Positions 16,504 through 23,392 of a DNA stretch of 34,766 nucleotides are shown here, one piece after another. Position numbers and translations under genes: made by a program. The stretch is from Chloroflexota bacterium. Lineage in GTDB: Bacteria; Chloroflexota; Limnocylindria; Limnocylindrales; CSP1-4. How positions within the stretch are numbered: position 1 is the stretch's first letter; the number at the start of each line of letters is the position of its first letter. The stretch lies in the NCBI GenBank assembly GCA_021812735.1, contig JAKAMV010000012.1, forward strand, positions 1 to 34,766, read 5' to 3'. The notes below the pieces were generated by a model. It saw nothing but the letters and a program-made list of their open reading frames with translations. It had not been told where the DNA came from and ran no database searches.

Positions 16504-16535
16504 CGGCCCGCCCGGCACGCAGCTCGGGCGGGCCG
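16504..16535. terminator. Bidirectional hairpin terminator
   Basis: Perfect 11-bp arms CGGCCCGCCCG (16504-16514) and its reverse complement (16525-16535) flank a 10-nt loop. It sits between the convergent phosphatase and membrane-protein genes. No T-tract is present, as is usual in GC-rich genomes. Confidence 0.65.
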
Positions 16536-16550
16536 CCAGAGCGGGGCGGG

Positions 16551-17138
16551 TCAGGCCTTCGCGGGCGATGACGCCGACTGCGCCTCCTTCGACCACGGAG
16601 TCATGATCGCGACGTTGAACCAGCCGAGGAAGGCGCCGAGCAGGCCCGCGAGGATGGCCGGGATCGACGTCACGACCGGGGTGAGGTAGCTGAGGTCGGC
16701 GGGCAGCGTCAGGCCGCCGTACGTGCCGTACAGGCCCACGAAGAAGGTCGCCAGGCCCATCGAGATGCCGTTGAAGAAGCACAGGCCGCCCGGCCCGGCC
16801 GTGTAGGGCAGGTACTTCATCGCGTAGATCACCGGGATGAAGGCCAGGAACAGGCCCACGAACCAGGCGATGTCGCCGGCGCTGACCGCCGTCGGGTTGT
16901 TCGCGGCCTTGCCGATCGCCAGCGCGACGACGCACACGAACCCCGCGCCGACCACGCCGCTGATGAAGCCCGGGACCATGAGCTTGAGGGCCTCGGGCTT
17001 CGCCCCGAGCTGGAAGTACTCCGCCCAGACGATGAACGAGGCCCACAAGGGGAGCGACCAGGTGCCGAGCCAGAGCCCGAACGGCAGGCTGACCACGACG
17101 GTGATGGGGACGGCGATCCAGAGCGGCAGCGCCTTCAT
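16551..17138 (-). CDS. Small multi-pass membrane protein, DUF1097-like
   Basis: This 195-residue, very hydrophobic protein has about six predicted membrane segments (for example LWIAVPITVVVSLPFGLWLG, then VPGFISGVVGAGFVCVVALAIG). The pattern of a Trp-containing helix pair, aromatic FxxG segments and a short polar tail resembles DUF1097 proteins, whose function is unknown. I am moderately sure of this family. ATG 17138 is preferred, with GGGAGG 12 bases upstream; a TTG at 17168 would lengthen it by ten residues. A strong promoter and an operator palindrome precede it. Its inclusion in the TCGATNATCGA regulon makes it a candidate uptake or efflux protein for the pathway substrate. Confidence 0.7.
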   Translation of the reverse strand: MKALPLWIAVPITVVVSLPFGLWLGTWSLPLWASFIVWAEYFQLGAKPEALKLMVPGFISGVVGAGFVCVVALAIGKAANNPTAVSAGDIAWFVGLFLAFIPVIYAMKYLPYTAGPGGLCFFNGISMGLATFFVGLYGTYGGLTLPADLSYLTPVVTSIPAILAGLLGAFLGWFNVAIMTPWSKEAQSASSPAKA

Positions 17139-17252
17139 GGCTGCGTCGAACCTCCCAACCGGGGCCAATCCCCGGCGTGCCGGGTCTCGCGCCCCACCGT
17201 TTGGATGGTCGGCAGCGAGGCTCGCCGCCGAGCCGCACCCTCCTCGAGGCGG

Positions 17253-17269
17253 CTATGATCGATCATAGA
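17253..17269. promoter_or_regulatory. Operator site 2, 16-bp palindrome CTATGATCGATCATAG
   Basis: The perfect palindrome at 17253-17268 contains two overlapping matches to TCGATNATCGA (for example TCGATCATAGA at 17259-17269, one mismatch). A further half-site ATGATCGAT is at 17276-17284. It lies in the gap between the divergent membrane-protein and GntR genes and covers the -10 of the minus-strand promoter. Confidence 0.75.
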
Positions 17270-17290
17270 TTTCGGATGATCGATTTGCAA
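17262..17290 (-). promoter_or_regulatory. Strong sigma70-type promoter for the membrane-protein gene
   Basis: On the minus strand, TTGCAA (17285-17290), exactly 17 nt, then TATGAT (17262-17267). The -10 lies inside operator site 2 and the half-site at 17276-17284 fills the spacer, so binding there should repress. The leader to the ATG at 17138 is about 115 nt, in which I see nothing else. Confidence 0.75.
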
Positions 17291-17387
17291 TCCCATTCCT
17301 GCGAGGCGCGCATGGCCGCCCGACCGCGCTGCGGCGCCCGCCGGTACACTCCGCGTGAAATCCGGCCGATGCCCAGCCCGAGTGGCC

Positions 17388-18065
17388 ATGCCCGACAACA
17401 TCTCAATCCAGCGGAGCGTTCTCGCGGAGCAGGTCGAGGACCGCCTGCTCCAGGGCATCCTCAGCGGCCGCCATCCGCCCCACAGTCGGATCGTGGAGAC
17501 GCGGGTGGCCCGCGAACTCGGCGTCAGCCAGGCGCCGGTCCGTGAGGCGCTGCGTGCGCTCGAGGCGCTCGGCCTCGTGGAGATCTCGCCGTTCCAGGGT
17601 GCCCGCGTTCGGCGGCCGTCGCTGACCGAGCTGCTCGAGGCCTTCGTCGTCCGCTGCGAGCTGGAGTGCCTCGCGGCCCGGCTGGCCGTGCCGCGGCTGA
17701 CGGAGGCGGACGTCGAGGAGTTCGCGGAGCTCCAGGCGGCGATGGAGGCGGCGGCGCAGTCCAACGACCGCCACGAGGCGGCCCGGGCCGACTCGGCGTT
17801 CCACGCGCGCCTCGTCCGTCAGTCCGGGAGCCGGACCCTCGAGCGGACGTGGGGGACCGTCGAGCCGTTCTCGCGCACGTACATCACGATCGCCTCGGCC
17901 AGGGAGGGCCCCGGCTGGACCACGCACCTGCACCGGTCAGTCCTCGACGCGCTTCGGGCACGCGACGCGGAGGCGGTCCAGCTGGCGCTGCGCCACCACT
18001 TCGACGAGGCCGCGGGCATGCTCCGCGCGGGCTGGGAGGCCCCCGAGGCGGCGAGCGGCCGCTGA
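17388..18065 (+). CDS. GntR-family regulator, FadR/FCD subfamily (copy 2)
   Basis: This 225-residue paralogue of the regulator at 14931 has a winged helix whose recognition segment (GVSQAPVREALRALEALG) differs from copy 1 by one residue. The C-terminal FCD domain has diverged more (DSAFHARL, LHRSVLDAL, RHHFDEA). Strong conservation of the DNA-reading helix with a diverged ligand domain suggests that two effectors act on one operator set. ATG 17388 is chosen because the HTH homology with copy 1 begins soon after it; GTG 17355 is possible. It is divergent from the membrane-protein gene across operator site 2 and convergent with the transketolase genes. Confidence 0.92.
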   Translation: MPDNISIQRSVLAEQVEDRLLQGILSGRHPPHSRIVETRVARELGVSQAPVREALRALEALGLVEISPFQGARVRRPSLTELLEAFVVRCELECLAARLAVPRLTEADVEEFAELQAAMEAAAQSNDRHEAARADSAFHARLVRQSGSRTLERTWGTVEPFSRTYITIASAREGPGWTTHLHRSVLDALRARDAEAVQLALRHHFDEAAGMLRAGWEAPEAASGR

Positions 18066-18091
18066 GTCGTCGCCGCCCGTGGCCCTGCGGT

Positions 18092-18109
18092 GCGAGGCCT
18101 CAGCCTCGC
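18092..18109. terminator. Short hairpin between convergent genes
   Basis: GCGAGGC (18092-18098) and GCCTCGC (18103-18109) pair around a 4-nt loop that contains part of the transketolase stop codon. It is placed to stop transcription from both sides in a 34-bp gap. Confidence 0.5.
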
Positions 18110-19044
18110 GAGAGGATCGCCCGCACCTGCCCCGCGACGCGCGCCCCGGACAGCCCGTAGATGTCCAGCAGGGCGTCGTTGGGCCCCGACTGCACGTCGC
18201 AGTCCTGCAGCCCGATGCGGTGCACCCGCGTCGGCCGGTGCTCGCCCAGCGTCTCGGCGACCGCACCGCCCAGGCCGCCGATCACGGTGCCCTCCTCCAC
18301 CGTGATCACCCGCCCGGTGCGCTCGGCGGCGGCCACCAGCGCCGCCACGTCGACGGGCTTGACCGTCGCCATGTGCAGCACGTGCGCAGAGATCCCGTCC
18401 GCGGCCAGCAGCTGGGCGGCCTCGAGGGTCCTCGCCGTCTGGGCGCCGGTGGAGACCAGCGTGACATCGCTGCCCTCGCGGACCACCTCCGCTGCGCCGA
18501 ACCGGAACGCGTGGTCGGCTCCGAACACCCGCGGCGTGGCGTCACGGCCGAGCCGCACGTAGACGGGGCCCTCGTGCGCGGCCGCCCAGCGGAGCACCTC
18601 TGCCGCCTCGGTGTCGTCGGCGGGGAGCACCGCGACCATGTTCGGCAGCGACCGCATGATCGCGATGTCGTCCACGATGATGTGGCTCATGCCGGTCTGG
18701 CCCGTGAACAGGCCCCCGTAGCTGGGCGTGATCTTCACGTTCGCGCTCGGCTGGGCGATCAGGACCCTGACCTGGTCAAGTGGCCGCACCACCGCGAACG
18801 CGACGAACGTGCTGACGAACGGGACGAGGCCCATCGTGGCGAGCCCGGCGGCGACGCCCAGCATGTTCTGCTCCGCGATGCCCATCTGGAGGTAGCGGTC
18901 CGGATGCGCCTTCTCGAAGATGTCGGCGCGGGTGGACGAGCCGACATCGCCGTCGACCACCACGACCCGGGGGTCCGCGCCGGCGATCGCCGCGACGGTC
19001 TCGCCGAACACCTCGCGCTGGGGCCGGCCCATCGGCGCCGTCAT
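18100..19044 (-). CDS. Transketolase, C-terminal (pyrimidine-binding) subunit
   Basis: This 314-residue subunit is half of a split transketolase, the other half being the gene just upstream. It contains the pyrimidine-binding domain with the catalytic Glu segment MGIAEQNMLGVAAGLA and TFVAFAVVRPLDQVR. The C-terminal transketolase domain starts at about residue 190 (GSDVTLVSTGAQ). Length is typical for split C-subunits (about 310). The ATG at 19044 overlaps the stop of the N-subunit (ATGA), so the two are made in equal amounts. A transketolase moves two-carbon ketol units between sugar phosphates; here it probably feeds a pentose or tetrose intermediate into central metabolism. A DXS-like or other ketol-transfer specificity cannot be excluded. 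Confidence 0.93.
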   Translation of the reverse strand: MTAPMGRPQREVFGETVAAIAGADPRVVVVDGDVGSSTRADIFEKAHPDRYLQMGIAEQNMLGVAAGLATMGLVPFVSTFVAFAVVRPLDQVRVLIAQPSANVKITPSYGGLFTGQTGMSHIIVDDIAIMRSLPNMVAVLPADDTEAAEVLRWAAAHEGPVYVRLGRDATPRVFGADHAFRFGAAEVVREGSDVTLVSTGAQTARTLEAAQLLAADGISAHVLHMATVKPVDVAALVAAAERTGRVITVEEGTVIGGLGGAVAETLGEHRPTRVHRIGLQDCDVQSGPNDALLDIYGLSGARVAGQVRAILSRG

Positions 19045-19928
19045 CGGACGGCCTCCGCCTCGCCCGGCGCGGGCTCGCCCAGATCGCGCATCGCCTGGGC
19101 CAGCTCCTCGGGCTTGATGGCGCGCGTGTGCCAGAACCAGTGGCCCTCCATGAACGAGACGCCCCTGCCCTTCACCGTGTTCGCGATGATCGCGACCGGC
19201 CGGCCGTCGCCCTCGCGGGTCCGGGCCAGCACGTCCACGATCGCGGCCATGTCGTGGCCGTCCACTTCGAGGACGCGCCAGCCGAACGCGGTCCACTTGG
19301 CGACCAGCTCGCCCGGGGCCTCCGGCGGGATGCGGCCGTCGGGGCCGTCGCCGGGCCAGCCGTACTGCTGGAGCCTGTTGTGGTCCACGATGGCGATCAG
19401 GTTGTCGAGTCGGTACCGGGGAGCGGCCATGGCGGCCTCCCAGACCTCGCCCTCTTGGCACTCCCCGTCACCGAGCATCACGAACGCCCGGACGTCCTGC
19501 CCGGTCAGTCTCGCGCCGAGCGCCATGCCCATCGCCGCGGAGATCCCCATGCCGAGCGACCCGGTGGACATGTCGAGGCCGGGCAGCCGGGTCATGTCCG
19601 GATGGCCCTGGAGGCGGGAGCCGGCGCCGTCGAACGTCGCGAGCTCCTCGACCGGGAAGTAGCCCCGCAGGGCCATCGCGGCGTAGAGCCCGATCGAGGC
19701 GTGGCCCTTGGAGAGGACGAATCGATCGCGCCCGGGCCACCGCGGGTCCTGGGGTCGGATTCGCAGCTCGTGGAAGAACAGGGCGGCCAGCATGTCGGCC
19801 GCTGACAGGGGACCGCCCAGGTGGCCGGCCTTCGCGTGGTAGACGGTCCGCACGACCGCGACGCGGATCCGGCGCGCCGTCTCGCGCAGGGCGGCCAGGT
19901 CCGGCGAGGCGCTGCGTGGGCCCGTCAC
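19041..19928 (-). CDS. Transketolase, N-terminal (thiamine diphosphate-binding) subunit
   Basis: This 295-residue subunit carries the thiamine diphosphate/Mg motif GDGECQEGEVWEA followed by IVDHN, and the active-site histidines in AKAGHLGGPLS and SKGHASIG. It pairs with the C-terminal subunit encoded next. The start is a GTG at 19928 within a GTGA overlap with the cupin stop; more upstream codons would lie within the cupin gene. The length matches other split N-subunits (about 280). The cupin and the two transketolase genes form one operon that reads away from the operator pair at 20350-20436. Confidence 0.93.
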   Translation of the reverse strand: MTGPRSASPDLAALRETARRIRVAVVRTVYHAKAGHLGGPLSAADMLAALFFHELRIRPQDPRWPGRDRFVLSKGHASIGLYAAMALRGYFPVEELATFDGAGSRLQGHPDMTRLPGLDMSTGSLGMGISAAMGMALGARLTGQDVRAFVMLGDGECQEGEVWEAAMAAPRYRLDNLIAIVDHNRLQQYGWPGDGPDGRIPPEAPGELVAKWTAFGWRVLEVDGHDMAAIVDVLARTREGDGRPVAIIANTVKGRGVSFMEGHWFWHTRAIKPEELAQAMRDLGEPAPGEAEAVR

Positions 19929-20293
19929 GACGCGTCCTTCTTCTCGTACGAGCCCGACACGACCGGCGGCGTGAAGATGCACAGCAGCTCCAGCGGTCCG
20001 GGCCCGTCGGCCTCCGTGGCGTGGAAGGTGCCGGGGGCGACGTGGACGACGACGCCGGGCCACACCTCGGCCGTGATGTCAGGGGTCACGATGCGGCCGC
20101 GCCCGGCCGTGCAGTAGATCGTCTCCTCCTCGGCGGGGTGGACGTGGCCCGCCGGCCGCGACCCCGCCGGATAGACCGAGACGCCCAGCGACACCCGCTC
20201 CGAGACGCCGCTGCCCGGGCCGAAGTAGGCGTGCCAGACGCGGCCCGGCAGCGGATGCCGCTCGGCGTCCTCGCGGGCGACTCGGGTGATCAT
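19925..20293 (-). CDS. Small single-domain cupin protein
   Basis: This 122-residue beta-barrel protein has cupin motif 1, GHVHPAEEETIYCTAGRGRI (His, His, Glu as probable metal ligands), and motif 2, PGTFHATEADGPGPLELL (His). Single-domain cupins of this size act as sugar-phosphate or ketose isomerases/epimerases, lyases or dioxygenases, and the sequence does not distinguish these. ATG 20293 is chosen because GGAGG lies eight bases upstream and the homology begins shortly after; a more distal ATG at 20350 would start inside operator site 3a. It is translationally coupled to transketolase, so it may prepare the keto-sugar phosphate that enzyme uses (inference). Confidence 0.85.
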   Translation of the reverse strand: MITRVAREDAERHPLPGRVWHAYFGPGSGVSERVSLGVSVYPAGSRPAGHVHPAEEETIYCTAGRGRIVTPDITAEVWPGVVVHVAPGTFHATEADGPGPLELLCIFTPPVVSGSYEKKDAS

Positions 20294-20345
20294 CGGGCGG
20301 ACCTCCGGGACCGGGCGGGAATCATGTCGGCAGTGTACGGTGCTG

Positions 20346-20374
20346 ATCATCGATCATCGATGGATTTGAGGCAA
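20346..20374 (-). promoter_or_regulatory. Possible promoter of the cupin-transketolase operon
   Basis: On the minus strand, TTGCCT (20369-20374), 17 nt, then GATGAT (20346-20351). It has the same layout as the promoter at 17262-17290, with the operator palindrome in the spacer and on the -10. The boxes are weaker than those at the other two promoters. Confidence 0.5.
20350..20360. promoter_or_regulatory. Operator site 3a, TCGATCATCGA
   Basis: This perfect match to TCGATNATCGA is within the run ATCATCGATCATCGATG. It lies 57 bp upstream of the cupin start and overlaps its likely promoter. Confidence 0.75.
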
Positions 20375-20389
20375 GCCGGGCCGGGGGCC

Positions 20390-20419
20390 TTGACGACGTC
20401 GCCGTCGCGTCCCTACCAT
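20390..20419 (+). promoter_or_regulatory. Sigma70-type promoter for the mobile-domain/molybdenum hydroxylase operon
   Basis: TTGACG (20390-20395), 18 nt, then TACCAT (20414-20419). The expected transcription start falls at about 20426, the first base of operator site 3b. The leader of about 230 nt to the GTG at 20656 holds no gene that I can support. Confidence 0.65.
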
Positions 20420-20425
20420 CACTAA

Positions 20426-20436
20426 TCGATTATCGA
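20426..20436. promoter_or_regulatory. Operator site 3b, TCGATTATCGA
   Basis: This perfect match lies six bases after the -10 of the plus-strand promoter, a classical repressor position. The flanking sequence (TAATCGATTATCGAAGGA) is almost the same as at site 4 (34624-34634). Sites 3a and 3b are 76 bp apart and could bind repressor cooperatively. Confidence 0.75.
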
Positions 20437-20655
20437 AGGATATCCGGACGCCGCTCCACAGCCACCTTGCTGCAACGTCCTCGGTCCGGCGTCGAGGCAG
20501 AGCCCGCGCGGGGCGGAGCAAGGGGCCGCGGCCCGACTCGCCCGGCCGGTGTTCGACAGGAGGCGGCAACCGAGGACCGAACAGGACCACCCGCAACTCG
20601 GCCGCCGGCGAGGGGGCGTCGGCGCATCCCAACCACTCCGGACAAGGAGGCGCAC

Positions 20656-22389
20656 GTGCCGCTCAAGGAAGAGGTTCTGGGCCAGGTCCTCGGGGACGAG
20701 TCGTTCCCCGTTGAGTGGTCGTCCGAGACCGAGAAGCTCCTGTTCTGGGTCTTCGACGACCTGCACTGCCCGAAGCCGCTCAGCCCGATGTACGAGGACA
20801 TCGGCGGCTGGTGGCTCTCCTGCGACCACATGTTCCGCCGGTTCGGCACGCCGTTCGCGACGGACTGGATCTACAAGAACATCAACGGCTACCTGTACAC
20901 GGCGGCCATCCCGGCCGAGATGGGCCTCGTCGTCGACACCCAGGAGTACGACCTCCGGACGAACCCGATCGTCCCGCAGGACGACGACTACGCGGGCAGG
21001 ATCGGCGCCTACCTCGGCCTCGTCCTGCCGGTGTACGGCAACAACTTCACCTCCTGGTGGCGCACGCGCTTCGTCCCCGAGATGCAGCGCAACTTCGAAT
21101 ACATCGAGAGCATGCTCGACCGCAAGGCCGGGCTCAGCCTGGCCGACCTGGCGGTCCTCCTCGAGGACGCCATCGACATGCACGACCGCCACTGGAAGAT
21201 CCACTGGATGCTGAACTTCGCGCAGCTGAGCGCGACGCTCAACCTCAGGGCGGTCATGGAGAAGACGCACGGTAAGGTGGACCAGGTCCTCCTCGGCCGG
21301 CTCCAGAACTCCGCCGACGACCGGAACTGGGACAAGATCCGGGCGCTCTGGGAGATGAAGGAGGAGGTCAAGCGCGACGCCGCCCTCAAGGCGGCCTTCG
21401 AGCACCCGACCGCAGCCGAGATCGTGCCCGCGCTGCGGGCCAGCGAGCGCGGCAGGCGCTTCATCGATGAGCGCGTCGTCCCGTACCAGAAGGAGTTCGG
21501 CTGGCACGCCGTCTGGAGCCATGAGTTCGTGTACCCCTCGTTCCGCGAGGACATGCACCCGGTGATCCAGCTGGTCCGCGACCAGTACACCGCCGACTAC
21601 GACTACCCCTCGAAGGTGGCGGCCCTCAAGGCCGACATCGAGGCCGCGAGCCGCGAGATCCTCGAGGGGCTCGAGGGCGGGGCGCTCGAGGAGATGCGCG
21701 CCGCCAACGAGATCAACCTCAAGATGGCACCGCTCACGCCGGACCACCACTTCTACATCGATCAGGGCGCCAACGCGCATGTCCGGCTCGTGCTCATCGC
21801 CATCGGCGAGAAGCTCGTCGAGATGGGCATGCTCGACCGCTCCGACGACACGGTCTACTTCCGCTACAACCAGCTCCGCGAGTTCCTGGGCGCCCCGGAC
21901 GCGCAGGCCGGGCGCGTGCTGGTCGCGGCGGCGCGTGCCAAGCGTGCGGCGGCCGAGAAGATCCGGCCGCTCGACTGGGTCGGCACGGCCACGGCCACGC
22001 AGCTCGCGTTCCCGTACCTCAACCTGTGGGGCTTCCCGGACAAGTTCAACCGGCCGCGCGAGATGCACGGTGAGAAGATCGTCGGCATCGGCGGGTCGCC
22101 GGGCGTCGTCGAGGGCGTGGCGCGCGTCGTCATGTCCACCGACGAGTTCGACAGCCTCGTCCCGGGCGAGATCCTCGTCTGCGAGATGACGAACCCCGCC
22201 TGGCAGGTCCTGTACGGGAAGATCATTGCGGTGGTGACCAACGCGGGCGACATGGTCGCCCACCCGGCCGTCCTCGCCCGCGAGTACGAGATCCCGGCGG
22301 TCGTCGGCACCTCGGTCGGCACGTACCGGATCAAGACCGGCGACCGGATCCGCGTCGACGGCAACGTCGGCGAGGTGACGATCCTCTAG
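20656..22389 (+). CDS. PEP-utilising-enzyme mobile (phosphohistidine) domain protein without ATP-grasp domain
   Basis: This 577-residue protein ends in the phosphohistidine swivel domain of the PEP-synthase/dikinase family (from about GIGGSPGVVEGVARVV). The phospho-accepting residue is His536 in MVAHPAVLAREYEIPAVVG. The first 450 residues do not contain an ATP-grasp domain; they resemble the substrate-binding middle region of rifampin-phosphotransferase-like enzymes and actinobacterial PEP-utilising mobile subunits (VEWSSETEKLLFWVFDDLHCPKPLSPM at about 15-45). It therefore needs a partner to phosphorylate His536, and the ATP-grasp protein at 27993 in the same operon is the obvious candidate. 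GTG 20656 is chosen because AAGGAGG (20644-20650) precedes it; the longer upstream frame is leader. First gene of the operon, directly under site 3b. Likely role: transfer of phosphate to the pathway substrate. Confidence 0.82.
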   Translation: MPLKEEVLGQVLGDESFPVEWSSETEKLLFWVFDDLHCPKPLSPMYEDIGGWWLSCDHMFRRFGTPFATDWIYKNINGYLYTAAIPAEMGLVVDTQEYDLRTNPIVPQDDDYAGRIGAYLGLVLPVYGNNFTSWWRTRFVPEMQRNFEYIESMLDRKAGLSLADLAVLLEDAIDMHDRHWKIHWMLNFAQLSATLNLRAVMEKTHGKVDQVLLGRLQNSADDRNWDKIRALWEMKEEVKRDAALKAAFEHPTAAEIVPALRASERGRRFIDERVVPYQKEFGWHAVWSHEFVYPSFREDMHPVIQLVRDQYTADYDYPSKVAALKADIEAASREILEGLEGGALEEMRAANEINLKMAPLTPDHHFYIDQGANAHVRLVLIAIGEKLVEMGMLDRSDDTVYFRYNQLREFLGAPDAQAGRVLVAAARAKRAAAEKIRPLDWVGTATATQLAFPYLNLWGFPDKFNRPREMHGEKIVGIGGSPGVVEGVARVVMSTDEFDSLVPGEILVCEMTNPAWQVLYGKIIAVVTNAGDMVAHPAVLAREYEIPAVVGTSVGTYRIKTGDRIRVDGNVGEVTIL

Positions 22390-22398
22390 GCGTCGTCC

Positions 22399-22430
22399 GC
22401 GGCGCCCGTGCCCCCGGGCCCGGGCGCCGC
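22399..22430 (+). terminator. Intra-operon hairpin
   Basis: GCGGCGCCCG (22399-22408) pairs perfectly with CGGGCGCCGC (22421-22430) around a 12-nt GC-rich loop. It lies between the mobile-domain gene and the P-loop gene (91-bp gap) and may attenuate or process the transcript. Confidence 0.5.
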
Positions 22431-22480
22431 TCGACCGAGGCCCCGCTCCAGCGCCGCCAGCCAGAGCCAGAAAGGACACG

Positions 22481-23374
22481 ATGAACGACAAGCTCCAGCT
22501 GACCGAGGAGTTCTCGGCGAGCGGCGCGCGCCTGCGCGTGGACGTGTACGGCGGCGAGCCCCGCGAGCACGTCCTCGACGACCTCACGTTCCTCAACTAC
22601 CGCCTCGCCGACGTGCGCATCTCCCCCGAGGTCACGCTGGACGCCCCGGACATCGTGTGGAGCCAGCGCGGCGAGAAGGGGGTCCGGTACGACGGCCGCA
22701 CGGTGGCCTTCTCGGGCCCCTGGCCGGCGGGCCCGCTCCAGAAGGTGATCGTCGCGGTGCTGGCGCTGCGCATGGAGGACGTCGGGGTCCACCCCAGCCA
22801 CAGCGCGGCCGTCAAGTACCGGGGCAAGACGTTCCTGTTCCTGGGCGGCGAATCCAACCACGGCAAGAGCATGGGCCTCATCGAGGCGGGCGCCCGCGGC
22901 GCCCTCCAGGTGGCGTCGGAGACGACGATCATCGCCCGGGACGGCCGCGCCGTGGCGGGCTCCGTGGAGCCGTTCCTCATCAAGCGCACGGAGGGCACCG
23001 AGCGCTCCGACAAGGCCGCCCCCAACAAGGGCGTCGAGAAGTTCTGGGGCCCCGTCATGCCGACGTGGGGCAGGTATGCGGGCGAGGCCCCGAACATCGA
23101 CCTGGTGATCGTGCCCGCGATCGACGGCAACTTCGATCCAGCGACGAACCGGCTCATCCCGTTCGAGGCGCAGTTCCAGTTCCTGCACTCGCTCCAGAAC
23201 TACTTCCTGACCAACGAGCTGCTCGCGCCCGGGCACGTGATCCCGATGCTCGACAACGACGAGCTGCGGGCCCGCCGGGCCGAGTTCGTGGCCAGCTTCT
23301 GCGAGCGGCCGTTCTTCTTCATCCGTGCGGCGACCCCCCAGGTTCTCCTGGACGAGATCGACAGGATCCTGTAG
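22481..23374 (+). CDS. P-loop protein resembling HPr kinase/phosphorylase catalytic domain
   Basis: This 297-residue protein has a Walker A-like loop GGESNHGKS (residues 122-130), preceded by HPSHSAAVKYRGKTFLFL. That is how the HprK-type nucleotide-binding fold starts, with a strand-forming hydrophobic run and a His/Ser-rich lead. After the loop, QVASETTIIARDGRAV fits the place of the HprK 'DD' region, though the acidic pair is not conserved. The N-terminal 100 residues and C-terminal 170 residues are not recognised. It is probably a cytosolic kinase or ATP/GTP switch acting on a protein or small molecule of the pathway. ATG 22481 has AAAGGA five bases upstream. Specificity unknown; the HprK relation is an inference from the loop context. 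Confidence 0.6.
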   Translation: MNDKLQLTEEFSASGARLRVDVYGGEPREHVLDDLTFLNYRLADVRISPEVTLDAPDIVWSQRGEKGVRYDGRTVAFSGPWPAGPLQKVIVAVLALRMEDVGVHPSHSAAVKYRGKTFLFLGGESNHGKSMGLIEAGARGALQVASETTIIARDGRAVAGSVEPFLIKRTEGTERSDKAAPNKGVEKFWGPVMPTWGRYAGEAPNIDLVIVPAIDGNFDPATNRLIPFEAQFQFLHSLQNYFLTNELLAPGHVIPMLDNDELRARRAEFVASFCERPFFFIRAATPQVLLDEIDRIL

Positions 23375-23392
23375 CGGGGGCCGGGCCGGAGC

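Noticed and set aside
20294..20350. Longer cupin start at 20350
   Set aside because: It would begin inside operator site 3a and has no ribosome site, whereas the ATG at 20293 has GGAGG at proper spacing.
20422..22596. 724-codon minus-strand frame over the mobile-domain gene
   Set aside because: It has no family signature and is antisense to a gene with an intact phosphohistidine motif and a good ribosome site.
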